Below, in pieces: positions 1 through 12,279 of a DNA stretch of 64,000 nt; positions within the stretch are counted from its first letter, which is position 1, and each line of letters starts with the position of its first letter. The DNA comes from Platynereis dumerilii (Eukaryota; Annelida; Polychaeta; Phyllodocida; Nereididae), in NCBI GenBank assembly GCA_026936325.1, contig JAPTHN010000110.1, forward strand, positions 1-64,000. The letters run 5' to 3'. The translations under genes and the position numbers were made by a program. The notes beneath the pieces were generated by a model, which was not told the DNA's origin, searched no databases, and saw only the letters and a program-made list of their open reading frames with translations.

Positions 1-2029
1 AAGTTATTTTGTCCTAGTTGCAAAATTGACCTTACAATGACCCTTAATATGACCTATTTCCTTGAAATTGAAGTCCTTTGCAGTTTTCGTCTGTTTCTTG
101 CATAATTTTTTTTTTCAAAGTCAGCTAAAAGCTTAAATGTCTTAAAGGCAATGCCATCTATACTTGCCATTGTGATTTAGTCATAATACAGGTAATCAAG
201 GCTTGGTGAGAAAAGATTACTTCTGATCGAATTTTACCAACATTTTGACTGACCACTTTTGAGATACTGTGCATGGGTTTAATCTGGCCAGAATGTATAT
301 TTATGTTCAGAACATAGTTTGTTCACCTGTAGCTGTGATTTGATGTATTATTCATCCAGGTTCACTATATATTTTATCAGCTCCTTTACGTATAATGAAA
401 TATATGGCTGTCTGTCAACCACCTAGGTAGTAATTGCCCAAATTCCATTAATATAATGTACATGGTCCTGAAACAATTTTTTTTTGTTTTTGTAGTATGT
501 CAACTACATTTTCTGTCAGTACCATGGCAATGCTAGGATTAAAGCATTGTCAGTGATTATCTACACAAGGAGAGATTGGTAGCACATAATGACCAATCAA
601 TTACTCACATCTCCTTTTCATGAACCACAATTTCAGAGTTAGACATGAAGCAATTTATTCTTAAGGAACGAGGCATATGTTAGGCCTCCATGCTTTATTA
701 TAAGACACTTTCTGGCTGTACTTTTCAAATATATCCAAGCTAGTGTGAAATAATCTCTCCTAGACCTGGCATATTATGCCTTGCATGACCATTTGACATT
801 ATTCTAGGGGGTTTTGATGTTTGCAGCACCACAATTTCGTGTGTCAAGCTTCTTTAAATTCCAGTCAACAAATTTAAATCAGTTTTTATATCTCCGACCA
901 CTCATATTGACATTTTCAACAGCCTTATTTATGCATCCTCTTCTACTCGGCACAGCAAAAATCAGGGACAACTCACACTTTGTTATGGTAGCAAGGCTAT
1001 GCAGTAATGTCTGTTGCTTTTGCCTTTCAAACGCAATGTGGTGATGATTACCAACAAAATGAGCCATAAATCAAAGTCCTGTGACAAAAATTGATTATCT
1101 TATGACCACTTAAAGAAGTGTCTACTTTTTTTTGGCTCACCCTGTTTAGTAAAAATTTCAACATTTCCATGATTCCATGACAAAAATATTTATTTCAAGA
1201 ATTCCAGCATGAAAAGAATTGATTTATTTTCAACAAAACTTGGAAATAAAAAGAAAAAAAAAACCTTGAATTCTAAAATTTTCTGTGTCCTGCAAGATTC
1301 TTGATTTGTGTAGTGGACTAATTGTATAATTATGCTTTACGCAATTAATCGGTTATGTGTAGGCCTATTTGTTTAATATTTTGGGCAATTATTTTCAAAA
1401 GTAAGTCTGATCTCATAAATTGCAGACCTATAGAACCATGGCCCAACCACATCAGAGCTCTGCTTTAAAAAAAAAAACTCTGTGGGCTTAAATGCTGAAA
1501 CACAGCTTCTTGAAAAGTTGCTTCTTCTTGATCACCTGATGCAATTTTACGTAATATGATGCAACAGAAGACAAAGAGGGGTCATGGATTCAATACACAC
1601 CTTGTGCAGATGTGTATTAGGCCTACAATAAAATAGTGACCACTTGAAGCAAATCATTCTGCACATAGATCTTTAGAAGCACCGAATAGAAAATCCATGA
1701 AAGATTTTGATCAAAGCAAAGATATTTTAACTTTTAATTTAAGTTGCAGCATGCAGGTCCAGGCCACATTGGTTAACATGAGCAAACACACAAAAGTTCT
1801 ACACCATATATTTCCCAATTGTATAATATATGTATTAGAAATGGCTTAAGTGATATGTATGTCCTTTGTATCAGCTTTTCATTGATAAATGCAAACTTCA
1901 ATGACTGACAAACCAACCAACAAACAATCACAGGTCCTTCTAAGGACCACCAAATCCTCCCAAAAGAGTTGGCCATGTACACATCTTACGTTGACAAAAT
2001 GAGTTTAAAAAAAACGTCAAACACTTCCT
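1..2029. other. AT-rich intergenic DNA, no gene seen
   Basis: No open frame here shows a recognisable domain; the frames at about 0.8-1.07 and 1.77-1.98 kb are short, overlap on opposite strands and look random. Poly(A)/poly(T) runs occur. The bases just before 2.03 kb lead into the 3' end of a minus-strand LINE. Confidence 0.6.
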
Positions 2030-2624
2030 TGAAATTTTAATTTAATATCTTTATTCGCTGTTTTATAAAGAGTACAATTACAAGCTAAAAAAACAATGAT
2101 AAAAACAAAATATAACAATTAAAAGACATAGTTTGTACATAAAAAGTTGAGTAGCATTACTACCTCATCATCATTAAAAACAGTCAATTCATTAAAACCC
2201 TCTTTGGCACCAATCAATTCCTTGATACAAGCTATCTCAGGGTTTATCACAGTTAGGCTCTCTTGCCATTCACATGTATTGACACTAAGACAATCAGTAC
2301 ACCTACAATATAAGTTTATAAAATTCTTACCACAGTTGGAATATGGATTTTTAATAGCTAACTGGTATACACCTTTCACAATTGAGTTATCAGTACTAGC
2401 ACATTTATTAATAAACCGACAAAAGCGGGTCTGCAAGTTTAAAGTAAGTGGCTTTTGCCCAGCTAAAGCAGTGAATGTGTCACAATGAGTGTGGTGTGGT
2501 ACACCCCAATACTTCTAAGAGCTTTACGCCATGAGATACATAACTCCTTTACACCACTACCATTTAAGTTCCATAATGGAGCACCATAAAAGTAACAACA
2601 ATACTGTAAAAACAGCTTATTTTT

Positions 2625-3149
2625 TTAATATGAATATAAGTGGCCGAAATTGGCCAAAAATATATTAAAACTACGCAAAAAATCAGAATTAGCACCTTTA
2701 ACAATACTTTCCTTATTAACAGTACAAATATTGTGACCTAGGTGAACCGCAGAATTACTAGGTATAACAACCTCATTACATACTTTGACACCAGCGGTGT
2801 TATTAACTTTACAATCAATACCTTTAAATATTAAGAGCTTACTCTTTGATCCATTAAATTTGATCGAATAAGAGGACGCATATTCTTCACAAATCTTAAT
2901 CATATCCTTTAAGCCAGATGATGTGGGACTCAATAGAGTCAAGTCACCAGCAAATGCTAATGCTCCTACAAATTGGTTACCCATATGACATCCTATACCA
3001 GAATCTTTCAATTTATTTAACAATCCATCAGTGTACACTGCAAATAATATTGGTGATAAAACAGCACCTTGTTTAACACCATTAGTAATGCTAAATGTAT
3101 CTGATGCAATATTGTCCCATTGGACCATAAGTTTTTGATTTGTATACAT
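2625..3149 (-). pseudogene. LINE reverse transcriptase fragment
   Basis: This 174-codon frame carries the RT palm. It has the GVKQGAVLSPILFAVYTD motif, then AFAGDLTLLSPT in the position of the catalytic YADD box (the third residue is G instead of D), followed by SIKFNGSKSKLLIFKG, which is the usual next RT block. The altered catalytic box and the frame changes on both sides show that it is not functional. It belongs to the LINE remnant spanning 2.03-5.06 kb. Confidence 0.85.
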
Positions 3150-3935
3150 TAATAGTCGTTATCTAAGAACAAGTGGAGACATATTTCTCTCAAGTAATTT
3201 ATCAAATAATTTATAGTATTGAACCCTATCAAAGGCCTTAGAGGCATCTAACAATAAAGTATAAACAATTGTATGATTATAGTCATAGTAAGCTACAGTT
3301 TCTTGCAAAACAAAAGTACAGTGAGTCGTAGAAAGACCTGATTTAAAACCAAAATGTGGTCACAACTGAACAGAGAATGGGATTCTTTACTTAAAAAAAA
3401 TTATATCAAGAATTTTACACAATATACTATTGAGAGCGATAGCTCTGTAATTATCAGATGAACATAATGATTTTTTTCTATCTTTTGGTATAGGTACCAT
3501 CAACCCAGTAAGCAAAATAGAGGGACCAACTCCATGAACAAGCATAGCATTATAAACAAGGCTTAACATAATATTAAGTCTATGAGTTCCATTTATAATA
3601 TGATCTGAAAAAACCTTCACAACCACCAGATTTACCACCTTTTAAGTGCTTAATAGCTTTAGCTATATCCTCAACACAGATTGTATACATCTCACACTTA
3701 TCACTGACTAGATTATCCACTTTTTGTTTAAGCACAGACATCTCATCAACATCATAAGAAACACTATTATACAATTGATTATATTTATCAGAGAACATTT
3801 TCTGCAATTTCCTTACTACATGATACAGATATACCATCAACACTAGATGCAACAGAGCTGTTGGCACCTCTCATACTTTTGACCTCTCTCCAAAGATCAC
3901 GACTATTGTTACATTAGATGGCCTCAGCCATTTTA

Positions 3936-4938
3936 CCTTCAGCGAACGAAGTTCGAAGAAGGTATTGTAATCACTTGGGTAAAAATGCTGTCCGTCCGCC
4001 GGCGGGCGGGCGGGCGGGCGGGCGGTCGGGCGACGGGCGGATAGATCGTTTCCGGCCCGGCACTCGGCCTCTATTGAATGTATGGGGATGAAATTTGGTA
4101 CACATCTAGCCTGTATGGTCTAGTTGTGCCTTTTGATGGTCTGATGAATAGATCTTAAATACTTTTTGAAATAATTAACAAAATATAAAAATAATTTTTT
4201 TTTCGTTTCCGGGCCAAGGCTCGGTCACTATTGCATGTGCATGGATGAAATTTGGTACACACGTGGCCTATATGGTCTAGTTGTGCCTTTTGATGGTCTC
4301 ATTGACAGATATTCTATACTTTCTGAAAAAATGAGAAAAGACATAAAAACATATTTTTTTTGTTTTTTGGCCTAAGACTCGCTCACTATTGCATGTACAT
4401 GGATAAACTTTGGTACACATGTGGTCAATATGGTCCACTTGTGCCTTTTGAAAGGTCTGATGGAAAATATTATATACTTTTTCAAATATTGAAAAAACAT
4501 AAAAATTATTATTTTTGTTTCTGGCCCAACATCCGGTCACTATTCCATATACATGGATGAAGTTTGGTACACATATGGCTTGTATGGTCTAGTTGTGCCT
4601 TTTCATGGTCTGACAGATGGCTATTCTATAGTTTTTGTAATATTGAGAAAAAATATTTAAAAGAATTTTTTTTTATATCGGAGCCGAAACTTCCCCACTA
4701 TTGCATATACAGTAATGCGTTTTTCTAAACAAATCACCTATGCGATTAATTTAGCAGTGCTTTTTGATGCGTATAACACTTTATGAATCATTGGAAAAAT
4801 AGAGATAATGGAAGGCCACTACCCGACCGCTATTGCATGCCTATAAGCAATTTCGTAAACGCACAAATTTTATGATATTATTGTAATCTTCTTAAGGTGT
4901 TATTCGCTGAAGGTTTGCTGCTGCGCAGCCTATGTTTT
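3936..4938. mobile_element. 1.0-kb non-autonomous element inserted in a LINE, 8-bp target duplication
   Basis: The 8-bp direct repeat CCATTTTA lies at 3928-3935 and again at 4939-4946. Removing the interval would bring the two halves of the surrounding minus-strand LINE together at the expected place, so these are the real borders. An 8-bp duplication is typical of hAT-type elements. CTTCAGCGAA occurs at the left end, and its inverted partner TTCGCTGAAG lies about 28 bases inside the right end, so the inverted termini are imperfect. No transposase frame is present. The interior is a G/C-rich GGCGGGCG run (about 4000-4030) followed by an array of about 156-bp units. Confidence 0.75.
4050..4720. 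repeat. Tandem array, about 156-bp unit, about 4.5 copies
   Basis: The phrase with TGGATGAAATTTGGTACAC recurs at about 4085, 4240, 4398 and 4555, followed each time by TATGGTCTAGTTGTGCCTTTTGATGG (diverged) and then an A/T-rich stretch. A fifth, partial unit begins near 4690 (ACTATTGCATATACA). Spacing is 154-158 bp. The array fills most of the element at 3936-4938. Confidence 0.8.
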
Positions 4939-5065
4939 CCATTTTAATTTTGTCAGAATTACGTTTGACATATCTAACAGCTTGATGATATTTACTTCTC
5001 GTTATACGATGCATATCTGCAACGTCCCCAACACGTGGTCTACCCTGAGCCTTCCATATATGGTG

Positions 5066-5275
5066 CCAAGACATAGATACTTTCTAACAATTGATTCAAA
5101 ACATTTCATAAAAATATCTGACAGAGCTACTGGTCTTAGATCATTCATAACAAGTGGTATTTTCTTCTTTGGTACTGGTGTTATAAGCGAAGTTTTCCGT
5201 TTACACGGTACAATGCATTGATCTAAAGATGCTTGGTACAATTTGAGCATTGGCTTAGCTAGTTCTTGTTTGTAA
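5066..5275 (-). mobile_element. Second LINE fragment (RT N-terminal part)
   Basis: On the minus strand the frame reads a typical RT entry: ITPVPKKK, NDLRPVALSD, then MKCFESIV. It overlaps the same RT region already present in the neighbouring LINE, so it comes from a different copy or family. It stops abruptly near 5066 where the other LINE begins. Only about 70 codons survive. Confidence 0.7.
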
Positions 5276-5957
5276 ACATGATTTTATCAATCTACCACAG
5301 ATTCTATCTGGTCATGAAATCACGGCAGCCTGCAATGCTGGCGCCACCTTGTCCTGATTAGGCATGCCTAATTAACATAGACAGCAAACCAAGCAATGAG
5401 AAGCCCTTTTATATTCGCGCAGCGAAACGGCCGAAGGCCATTTCGTAAAGCGAAACTTAGCACAAGAAAGGTTTCAAAAATCTGTGCAGTGATGGTCTCA
5501 ACATCAATGGTCGACAGCAGGAAATTAGGTCAAGTGGGACCAGCTTCTTATCAATGATTTAGTTTCGAATTTAACAAAACATGACATATTCATGTTCAAA
5601 AGTGTCTTAAAAATTCAATTTTCTCCATTAATATTCCCTGTTTCTATTATTTTTTATGGAATAAGTCATTATAAGCCTTGACAAGCTAACTTGAATTATT
5701 AACATGTGATTCATTTCATTTCAAAGCAGACAGCAAGAAAACATAACAAAATTAAGGTTACATAATCTTTGTCAACTGATGATTATGTAACAGTGAGCAA
5801 TTAATCTACATGTAGATCATGTTATTGTTTTTGTTATCACTATTATGTAATACCAACAATCTAGCATAGACTTTAATTTGGCAGCTTTCAGTGTAGTCTT
5901 CCTTTTTACTATTTAGCTGATTATCTATCAATTCTATTCATTCTTAATCCTATTTAT
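5276..5957. other. Non-coding stretch with a small hairpin
   Basis: No gene is visible. A short self-complementary segment lies near 5420-5445 (CGAAACGGCCGAAGGCCATTTCG type), perhaps the end of a small DNA element. The remainder is A/T-rich. Confidence 0.5.
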
Positions 5958-5965
5958 TTGCTATC

Positions 5966-6037
<72 letters not shown>
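5966..6037. repeat. (CTAT)n microsatellite
   Basis: An uninterrupted run of about 18 CTAT units is followed by a short TATATA tract near 6080-6091. Confidence 0.97.
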
Positions 6038-6039
6038 AT

Positions 6040-6900
6040 ATTCTATTTTTGATCTATTTTATGTTTCAAATTTTCTATATATATATATATCCACCTTTCA
6101 ATTTCTTCGAAACAGTAACATGACTGCCTTTCATACATTGAATATGAAATAAATTTAATGAAAGTTATGGTAAAACCATAAGTCCTAAAAAAAAAAACTT
6201 TTTAAGAGCTGCGCGAATTTAATGGCTGTGCCATTTACATATTATTCTTTGTCATGAACATGAAATTTCTATTTCCACAACAAACTAATTGTGGCTTGCA
6301 TAATATTTGGTTTATTACATTTTTAGACTGGCCTGTTTGTGAGAAGTTGAATATCTAATGTTCTCATACAGTGTTTCTTTTATCACTTGTCTCAAATCTT
6401 TATACACTTAGGTTATATAATTTTTTGAAGGAAATCTCTATGGGATAATATTATGCTCCAGGTGTGCTTTGGATATGGTCCCCAATCAGTCAACCAGGAC
6501 AGTCATGGTTGAGTGGCTCCCAAGGTCATGCAGTGATGGAGCTGCTGAGCATAAAGAGGGAAAATATATGCTTGATTTGTAAATTGTAGTCACAGCTACC
6601 TCTGCAAGGCCAACTTCGTAGTGGCCCCCTCCAGAAACTCAAGAAGCTCCACCACAGCAATACACATAAATTGATGACAAATAGCACTTGGCGGATTCTT
6701 TTTGCCCCTTTAGTTAGGGACCTCCACTGTATCATTTGGAGCTTATAACACAGATCTGAGATGGTCCCTACAAAAATGCTAATTTCTCTTAAAGCTGGAA
6801 AAACAAAATATGAAGGTATACAATGTACTTTTACCCTTTAATTGTTAATGCTCCAAATGGTTTAAGCTTCAATTGGGTATGTTCAGTTAATTGCTGCAAC
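6040..6900. other. Intergenic DNA, no gene seen
   Basis: A/T-rich with no convincing ORF. The 69-codon minus frame at 6.5-6.7 kb has no recognisable features. Confidence 0.5.
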
Positions 6901-6929
6901 AATAATTCAAATGTATGAGGGCTTCAATT

Positions 6930-8460
6930 GCATTTAGTAGATTGCAAATATATGTCGCATTCCTTGATGTCACCAAAGCGTACGACAAAGCATGGGCCGA
7001 AGGAATTATGTATGTGATGGCAAAACAAGGAGTACAAGACAACATATGGAACATAATCAAAAAACTTAATGAAAATCTCACGGCAACAGCAGAGATAAAA
7101 CACGGAAATACAAGGGAAATAATCATGAAAGATAACATAAGGCAGGGGGGAGTACTGTCGGTAATCATGTATGCGGTCCTAATGGATGAAATAGCAAAAG
7201 AAATCAGAAACAGACAACTAGGAATCGGAGTGGGAAATGGAGAGAAAATAGGCTGTCTACTCTGGATGGACGATGTAGCACTGATATCCAAAAACCATGA
7301 AGAACTCCAAGAAATGCTGAACATAACCAATGAAATTGGAACCAAGTACAGAATTAAATTTGGTGAAGAAAAAAGTAAAATGATAAAAATGGGTAAGAAA
7401 GCCCAAAAGTCTTCACACACCTTTAGTCTTGGAGATATGAACCTGGAACAATGCAGGAGATACAAATACCTAGGAATGATAATTTCAGAAAAAAGAAACA
7501 CGGAAGAACACCTCAATGAAACAAGAAGGAAGACCGAAGCGGCATTCAATACAATTATGGCAATAGCCGGGAGCACTGACATGAGAAGAATTGAAATGAA
7601 AACGATCTGGACTACACTCTCAGCATGTGTCACCCCTATCATAACCTACGGTATGGAAGCAACCACCCTCACAAAAAAAGAAAAAATCTGCATTAAAACT
7701 CTCAATGGACAACCTCCTAAAAAGAGTATATATAATGACACCAAGATCCACTCCATAGGAACCCCTGTACCTGGAATCAGGAATGCTGGACATAGAGAGC
7801 TTTATACTCGGAAACAAAATAAACTATAAAGAAAAGATACATCAAGGAAAAAATGAGACCATGAAAGCAGTCACAGAGAACCTAAACAAAGATAGCTGGG
7901 GAGAGAAACTCCGAAAAGAAAAGGAAGAAGTGATCGAAGGACCATGGAATCCCCCAACAAAGGGAGAAGGAAGAAGAAATTATGTAAGATGTGCTATAAG
8001 GAAAAGCCTACTGGAACAAATCATGAAATATGGTGCACAGAAGACAAAAACCAAGTTCTACCTAGGCAACAAAGAGAAAGTAAAAGTGGGACAAAGTGCA
8101 CCATATATGGATCAATTACCAAGATGAGAGGCCAGCAATATATTTACAGCCCGGACAAGGATGCTAAGCATAAAATCGAACTACAAAAACAAACATATAA
8201 ACCTAAAATGCAGGTTATGTGAGCAAAATGAGGAAATGCAGGAACACATCCTGGAGGAATGCAACAAGATTGATCGCAGTGAAATTGGAAAAATCACAAT
8301 AAGGGATATATTCACGGAAAAAATAGAACAACTACGATCACAGCAAAAAGGATCGAAAAACTGAAAGACATTCTAAAAAGAGCTGCTCCCTGAGATATAT
8401 ACATACAGTGTATAAGTCGGGTAAGCAACCCGGATAACCCGGACAAGCACACAGAGAAAG
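6930..8460 (+). mobile_element. Non-LTR retrotransposon (LINE) 3' half
   Basis: The frame 6915-7829 holds a reverse transcriptase: FLDVTKAYDKAW at the start of the palm, RQGGVLSVIMYAVLMDE, then LLWMDDVALIS as the catalytic box, followed by KYRIKFGEEKSKMIKMG and RRYKYLGMIIS. The ORF continues in another frame from about 7.78 kb, and again near 8161-8364. There a C-x2-C...H...C knuckle (CRLCEQNEEMQEHILEEC) marks the C-terminus of the element. At least one frameshift near 7.75-7.8 kb therefore breaks it. The 5' half is missing. The family differs from the LINE at 2-5 kb. Confidence 0.88.
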
Positions 8461-9059
8461 AAGAGAAGATCAATTGATTGTTGACACTAATTAATCAATC
8501 ACTGACATGTTGATTACATTTCGTCATTGAAATGCAGTTGTAGGGCATGTAGATCACTTGAAAAATGAAAGTGGGCAGGCCTACTACTGGTCGTTTTATT
8601 TATCATGATCAAGAAATTATGATTTTAAAACAATTCTAACATGATTAAAACAATGTGTGTACTTCCACATTTTCTAAATTAGGACAGGTGGGAAAATTCG
8701 CCTGTTATTGTTTTGTATTGAATATTTTGGTAAACCCTGTCACTCTCAGGCATAAGTTAAATTTCAAAGGCTTGCATTGCAGAAGTTATGACAAAATAAT
8801 ATGCCATAAATGTAATTTTCTAAGTATTATGACATTAATGAATAAAATGGTTTACCTTCTATGTACCAGCCCATCCGTGATGCTCAGATTGAGTTAACTC
8901 TTTGCAAAGTAATGCCTTAAGTGAAATTTAAAACAGATTACTGACCTGAAGTCGGACCTGGATAACTGTTGTCTAATAGCATGTCGATTCAAGCTGTGAT
9001 AGCTATCACTGTTCTTCGTTCAACAAAACAGTCAGTGCAAAGACAATTAACTGAATTGT
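8461..9059. other. Intergenic DNA, no gene seen
   Basis: No ORF with recognisable content; short ATTGATT/AATCAATC repeats occur at about 8470-8510, next to the LINE 3' end. Confidence 0.4.
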
Positions 9060-9062
9060 TTA

Positions 9063-9455
9063 GGGACCGTTCAGAATTTATGACTGGGGGGTGGGAGTTA
9101 CTAACTTTTCACATGTGTTTCAAGAGGGGTAGTAATTTTTGACAACACTTCCAAGGGGGGGTAAGAAATTTTAACAAAGAAAAAATGATAAAAAACACGC
9201 ATAAACTCATTCTATTTGGACTTTTTTACGCACAAAAGTCCGCAAAATGACGTGAATCTGTAAGCGTGGCCTTGCATAACATTATATATGTGTGTATTGC
9301 TTTGTATGTCGAGGGGGGGGTACTAAAAATTTGCATGAAACCTAAGGGTGGGGTAAAAAAAAATCCGCATGAAACTCAAGAGGGGGGTATCAATTTTTGA
9401 CGGGAAGTTCCAGCATAACTCCCACCCCCCTCAGTCATAAATTCTGAACGGTCCC
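9063..9455. mobile_element. PIF/Harbinger-like MITE, copy 1 (393 bp)
   Basis: The ends are inverted repeats (GGGACCGTTCAGAATTTATG at the left and its complement at the right). They are flanked by the 3-bp duplication TTA (9060-9062 and 9456-9458), which is the TWA signature of PIF/Harbinger elements. There is no coding capacity. Runs of G (left) and C (right) sit just inside the termini. A second copy in opposite orientation lies at 11788-12199. Confidence 0.85.
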
Positions 9456-10588
9456 TTAGTTCAACAGACATGATCGTACAATATTTTGAACAATTTGAAT
9501 GTAAACTTTCAAACAATCATCATAATTTGGTCAATCAGTAATTGTCAAAAATAATTCAGACAATCAAAATGTCTGAAAGTCAGACAATCCTTTTTTTTCA
9601 GTGGGGAGTCCCGGGAACAAGCCCTAGTTGACACAAAATGCGAACCTAACAGTGAATCAAACTGTAATGGCCTGTGTTCTTAATTTTGATCTTTCCACCC
9701 TGCAATTTAAAATCTGATTGGTTGAATTCACTCAAGGTTATGATGAGATACAAGATACAAGATACAAAATTTTATTTTAACTCGGAACAGTGATGGCCAC
9801 ACTTGACACCATTATTTAGTATTAAAAAAGTTTGTTCAGCATATGGAAATAAAAAAAATTTGTCTTCCAAAAGAAGTGCGTCGATGCTTCGAGAATGAAA
9901 AAAAAGTTATAAGGTAAAAGCCATAGCCCCCCAAGGCCCCAACTGTTGTCTGGTCGGCCCCTTATGAGGATCTCTGAAAATAAAAATCTCCAGCTGCTGC
10001 AGGACTGTCAATGGCCACAAGGCTAGCGACCTCCAGGTGCATATATACCAAAAATATATGCGAAATTAGGACCGCATTCATGAGAAAATTGAGATATCGA
10101 TTCATACTGACACTTCATAGTGGCTTTCGTAACTGAGTGACGTTTAAATTAATTTTTGCTGCTTGTTTAGTGAAAGATGCACACGCTAAACTGACAATTA
10201 TGTGGATGATTAAAATTTGGAAAAATAGATTTTGTTTGAGATTGGTATATTTGCCTATTGACTTCTCATAATATGAACAAACCCCTTTTCTTTTTTTTAT
10301 TGCCCGAAGAGTTGAGCATGTGCATAATTATTCTACTTATTGTGGCTGTTCGGTTTGGGAGCGGCTATTAAATAATCAGGGCTGGGAGCCTTGAAGTTTT
10401 CTTCAGCAGGAAATTATTTATTTCATGGTAACGGCAACCATGATTATCTATTTCGGGTGCGCAACGTCCCCAAATATTCCTTTCAAAATCGAGCAACATC
10501 CTGTACATTAAGAGATACCCCACCAGAAATTCTTTATATGTATCATGACTGCCCATAAAGAAGAAAGAAGAATTCATTTATTTCTGTA
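9456..10588. other. Intergenic DNA with a possible LINE tail
   Basis: GATACAAGATACAAGATACAAAATTTTATT (interrupted copies of GATACAA) near 9745-9775 resembles the 3' tail of a minus-strand LINE, but no coding part follows. The rest shows no gene. Confidence 0.35.
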
Positions 10589-10800
10589 AAACTCAGCAAC
10601 TAATTACCGCCCATGCTATGCATAGGGCGGTAATGCAACTGTCCTGAAATGATGTAAAACGATGTGAGTCAGAGGCCTACTGGCCAAACCAGGCAATTCC
10701 AAAGGTTCATTTTATCAATATCACTCATTTATACATCGTAGATTCTGTCAATTGTGTATTTTTTTAGTTAAATTCAATATTTTCCAATTTATTAATATCC
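10589..10800. repeat. Palindrome-headed repeat, copy 1
   Basis: It starts with the near-palindrome ATTACCGCCC...GGGCGGTAAT (about 10607-10638) and continues for about 160 bp of diverged similarity to 58706-58920, where the same palindrome head occurs. It is probably the end of a dispersed, unclassified element. Confidence 0.6.
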
Positions 10801-11787
10801 CCTTATGCCCAGCGTTGGCTGGGTCCACACTACCACAGCGTCCGCCATTACGTCGTATCTAAAATGCGGAGCAGCAGTTGCGGGCTAGTGGTCGCGGGAA
10901 AAGTGCGTAAAATGCGGATTCAAATTGGGTTTTGGCTGCAGATTCCTTAATTTTTGAGGTATTCCAAAGATTTAAACATCTAGATGCATCAGAAAAAAAC
11001 GAGGATTTCGAAGGAATCAACCTCATGGTTCCTCTGCTCATAATTGAGCCAGTAGGCCTTGTCAACTACCAATACACATGGGTGCACAGTTCTAGATGCT
11101 CGCTTTTTAAACAATAATGATTAAACAATTCTTAATAAGCATGGTTATGGCAGAATTCCTTTCGGTCCGGCCAAAGTTACCAACTTGCAGGACCGAATGT
11201 CCGGCTTGGCATTTTGGATCTTCGCAAAGACTGCATCTGTCACAATTGTACCAAAGATTTTCAATTATCTTCATACTTATATCATTCCATTTAAACTCCA
11301 TGATGCATGCATGGGCGGTCCTGCATCTCTAAGAGTGCTTGTTATTTATATGAAGAAAAATCCACCCCCCCCCCTCCTTGAGATCACATGGTGGACCCCT
11401 TGTTGACATTTCACAGGAGCCTATTTCGTCAGATTCAATTTTATCGGAAGCTTTGCCCTCTCATTCGAAAAACTTTTTGCAACTGCCCACTGTTCTCGGT
11501 TCCAAAATATGGAGATGGCACTTCCCATGCTGTTATAAAATATACAGTCAGCACCCTCTTGTTTAGTCGACAAATGGACAAATCCGAAAGTCTCCAGATA
11601 GTCAAAAAGACTTGATGCAGAGATTGGCAGGGTGTCCGATACTGTTGTTATCGCTCACATGTCTTTTAATTTTGCCCCTTAGCCCATTCACAAAGCGCTT
11701 TTTTGTGCAGAGACTTTTGCAGGTTCATTTGAAGAACTCTTATCAATTCCCACTCTCCAAGGAAATGTTAAAACATTATTCACCTAA
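10801..11787. other. Intergenic DNA, no gene recognised
   Basis: Several overlapping short frames (60-75 codons) occur on both strands with no recognisable domain. I cannot exclude an old gene fragment, but nothing supports one. Confidence 0.4.
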
Positions 11788-12199
11788 GGGACCGTTCAGA
11801 ATTTATCACTGGGGGGGGGTGGGAGTTTTGCTGGAACTTCCCGTCAAAAATTGATACCCCCCTTGAGTTTCATGTGGATTTTAAGTACCCCACCCTTAGG
11901 TTTCACGCGTATTTTTAGTACCCCCCCTCGACATACAAAGCAATACACACATATATATACTATTATACACTGCCACGCTTACAGATTCGCGTCATTTCGC
12001 GGACTTTTGCGCATAAAAAAGTCCAAATAAAATGAGTTTATGCGTGATTTTTAACATTTTTTCTTTGTTAAAATTTCTTACCCCCCCTTGGAAGTGTTGT
12101 CAAAAATTAATACCCCCCCTTGAAACATGTGTGAAAAGTTAGTACCCCCTCGGCCAAAACTCCCAACCCCCCCCCCAGTCATAAATTCTGAACGGTCCC
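11788..12199. mobile_element. PIF/Harbinger-like MITE, copy 2 (412 bp)
   Basis: Same termini as the copy at 9063-9455 but in the opposite orientation, flanked by TAA at 11785-11787 and 12200-12202. The interior matches copy 1 closely after reversal (the GAGTTTATGCGTG and TTTCGCGGACTTTTGCGC regions). It lies about 560 bp upstream of the TATA box of the peptide gene. It carries GGAACTTCCC at 11833-11842, which fits the NF-kB consensus GGGRNNYYCC on the minus strand. Confidence 0.85.
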
Positions 12200-12279
12200 T
12201 AACAATTAATTATCTTTATAATGCACATGTAGACTTTTGGGAGTTCAGGACTTTCGTGTCTGTTGCAATGTTTGAATGG

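Larger units (their letters stand above)
2030..5065 (-). mobile_element. Non-LTR retrotransposon (LINE) remnant, interrupted by another element
   Basis: Reading on the minus strand, fragments follow the order of a LINE ORF2: RSKYHQAVRYVKRN near 4.98 kb, then about 3.9-3.4 kb with the reverse transcriptase entry (KAIKHLKGGKSGG, then VPIPKDRKKS), then 3149-2625 with GVKQGAVLSPILFAVY and the catalytic region read as AFAGD where YADD is usual. A C-terminal part at 2436-2119 contains LQTRFCRFINKC. Frames change several times, so the copy is dead. The 3' end lies near 2030-2060 beside an A/T-rich tail. It is split by the element at 3936-4938. The clade looks CR1/Rex-like, but that is a judgement by eye. 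The upstream 5' part is missing. Confidence 0.85.

Noticed and set aside
814-1067. Overlapping 76- and 62-codon ORFs
   Set aside because: No motif, opposite-strand overlap, random-like composition.
4050-4720. CRISPR-like array
   Set aside because: Units are whole tandem repeats without unique spacers, in a eukaryotic transposon.
6887-7642. 251-codon minus-strand ORF rich in hydrophobic residues
   Set aside because: It is the antisense of a LINE reverse transcriptase, whose conserved motifs are all on the plus strand.
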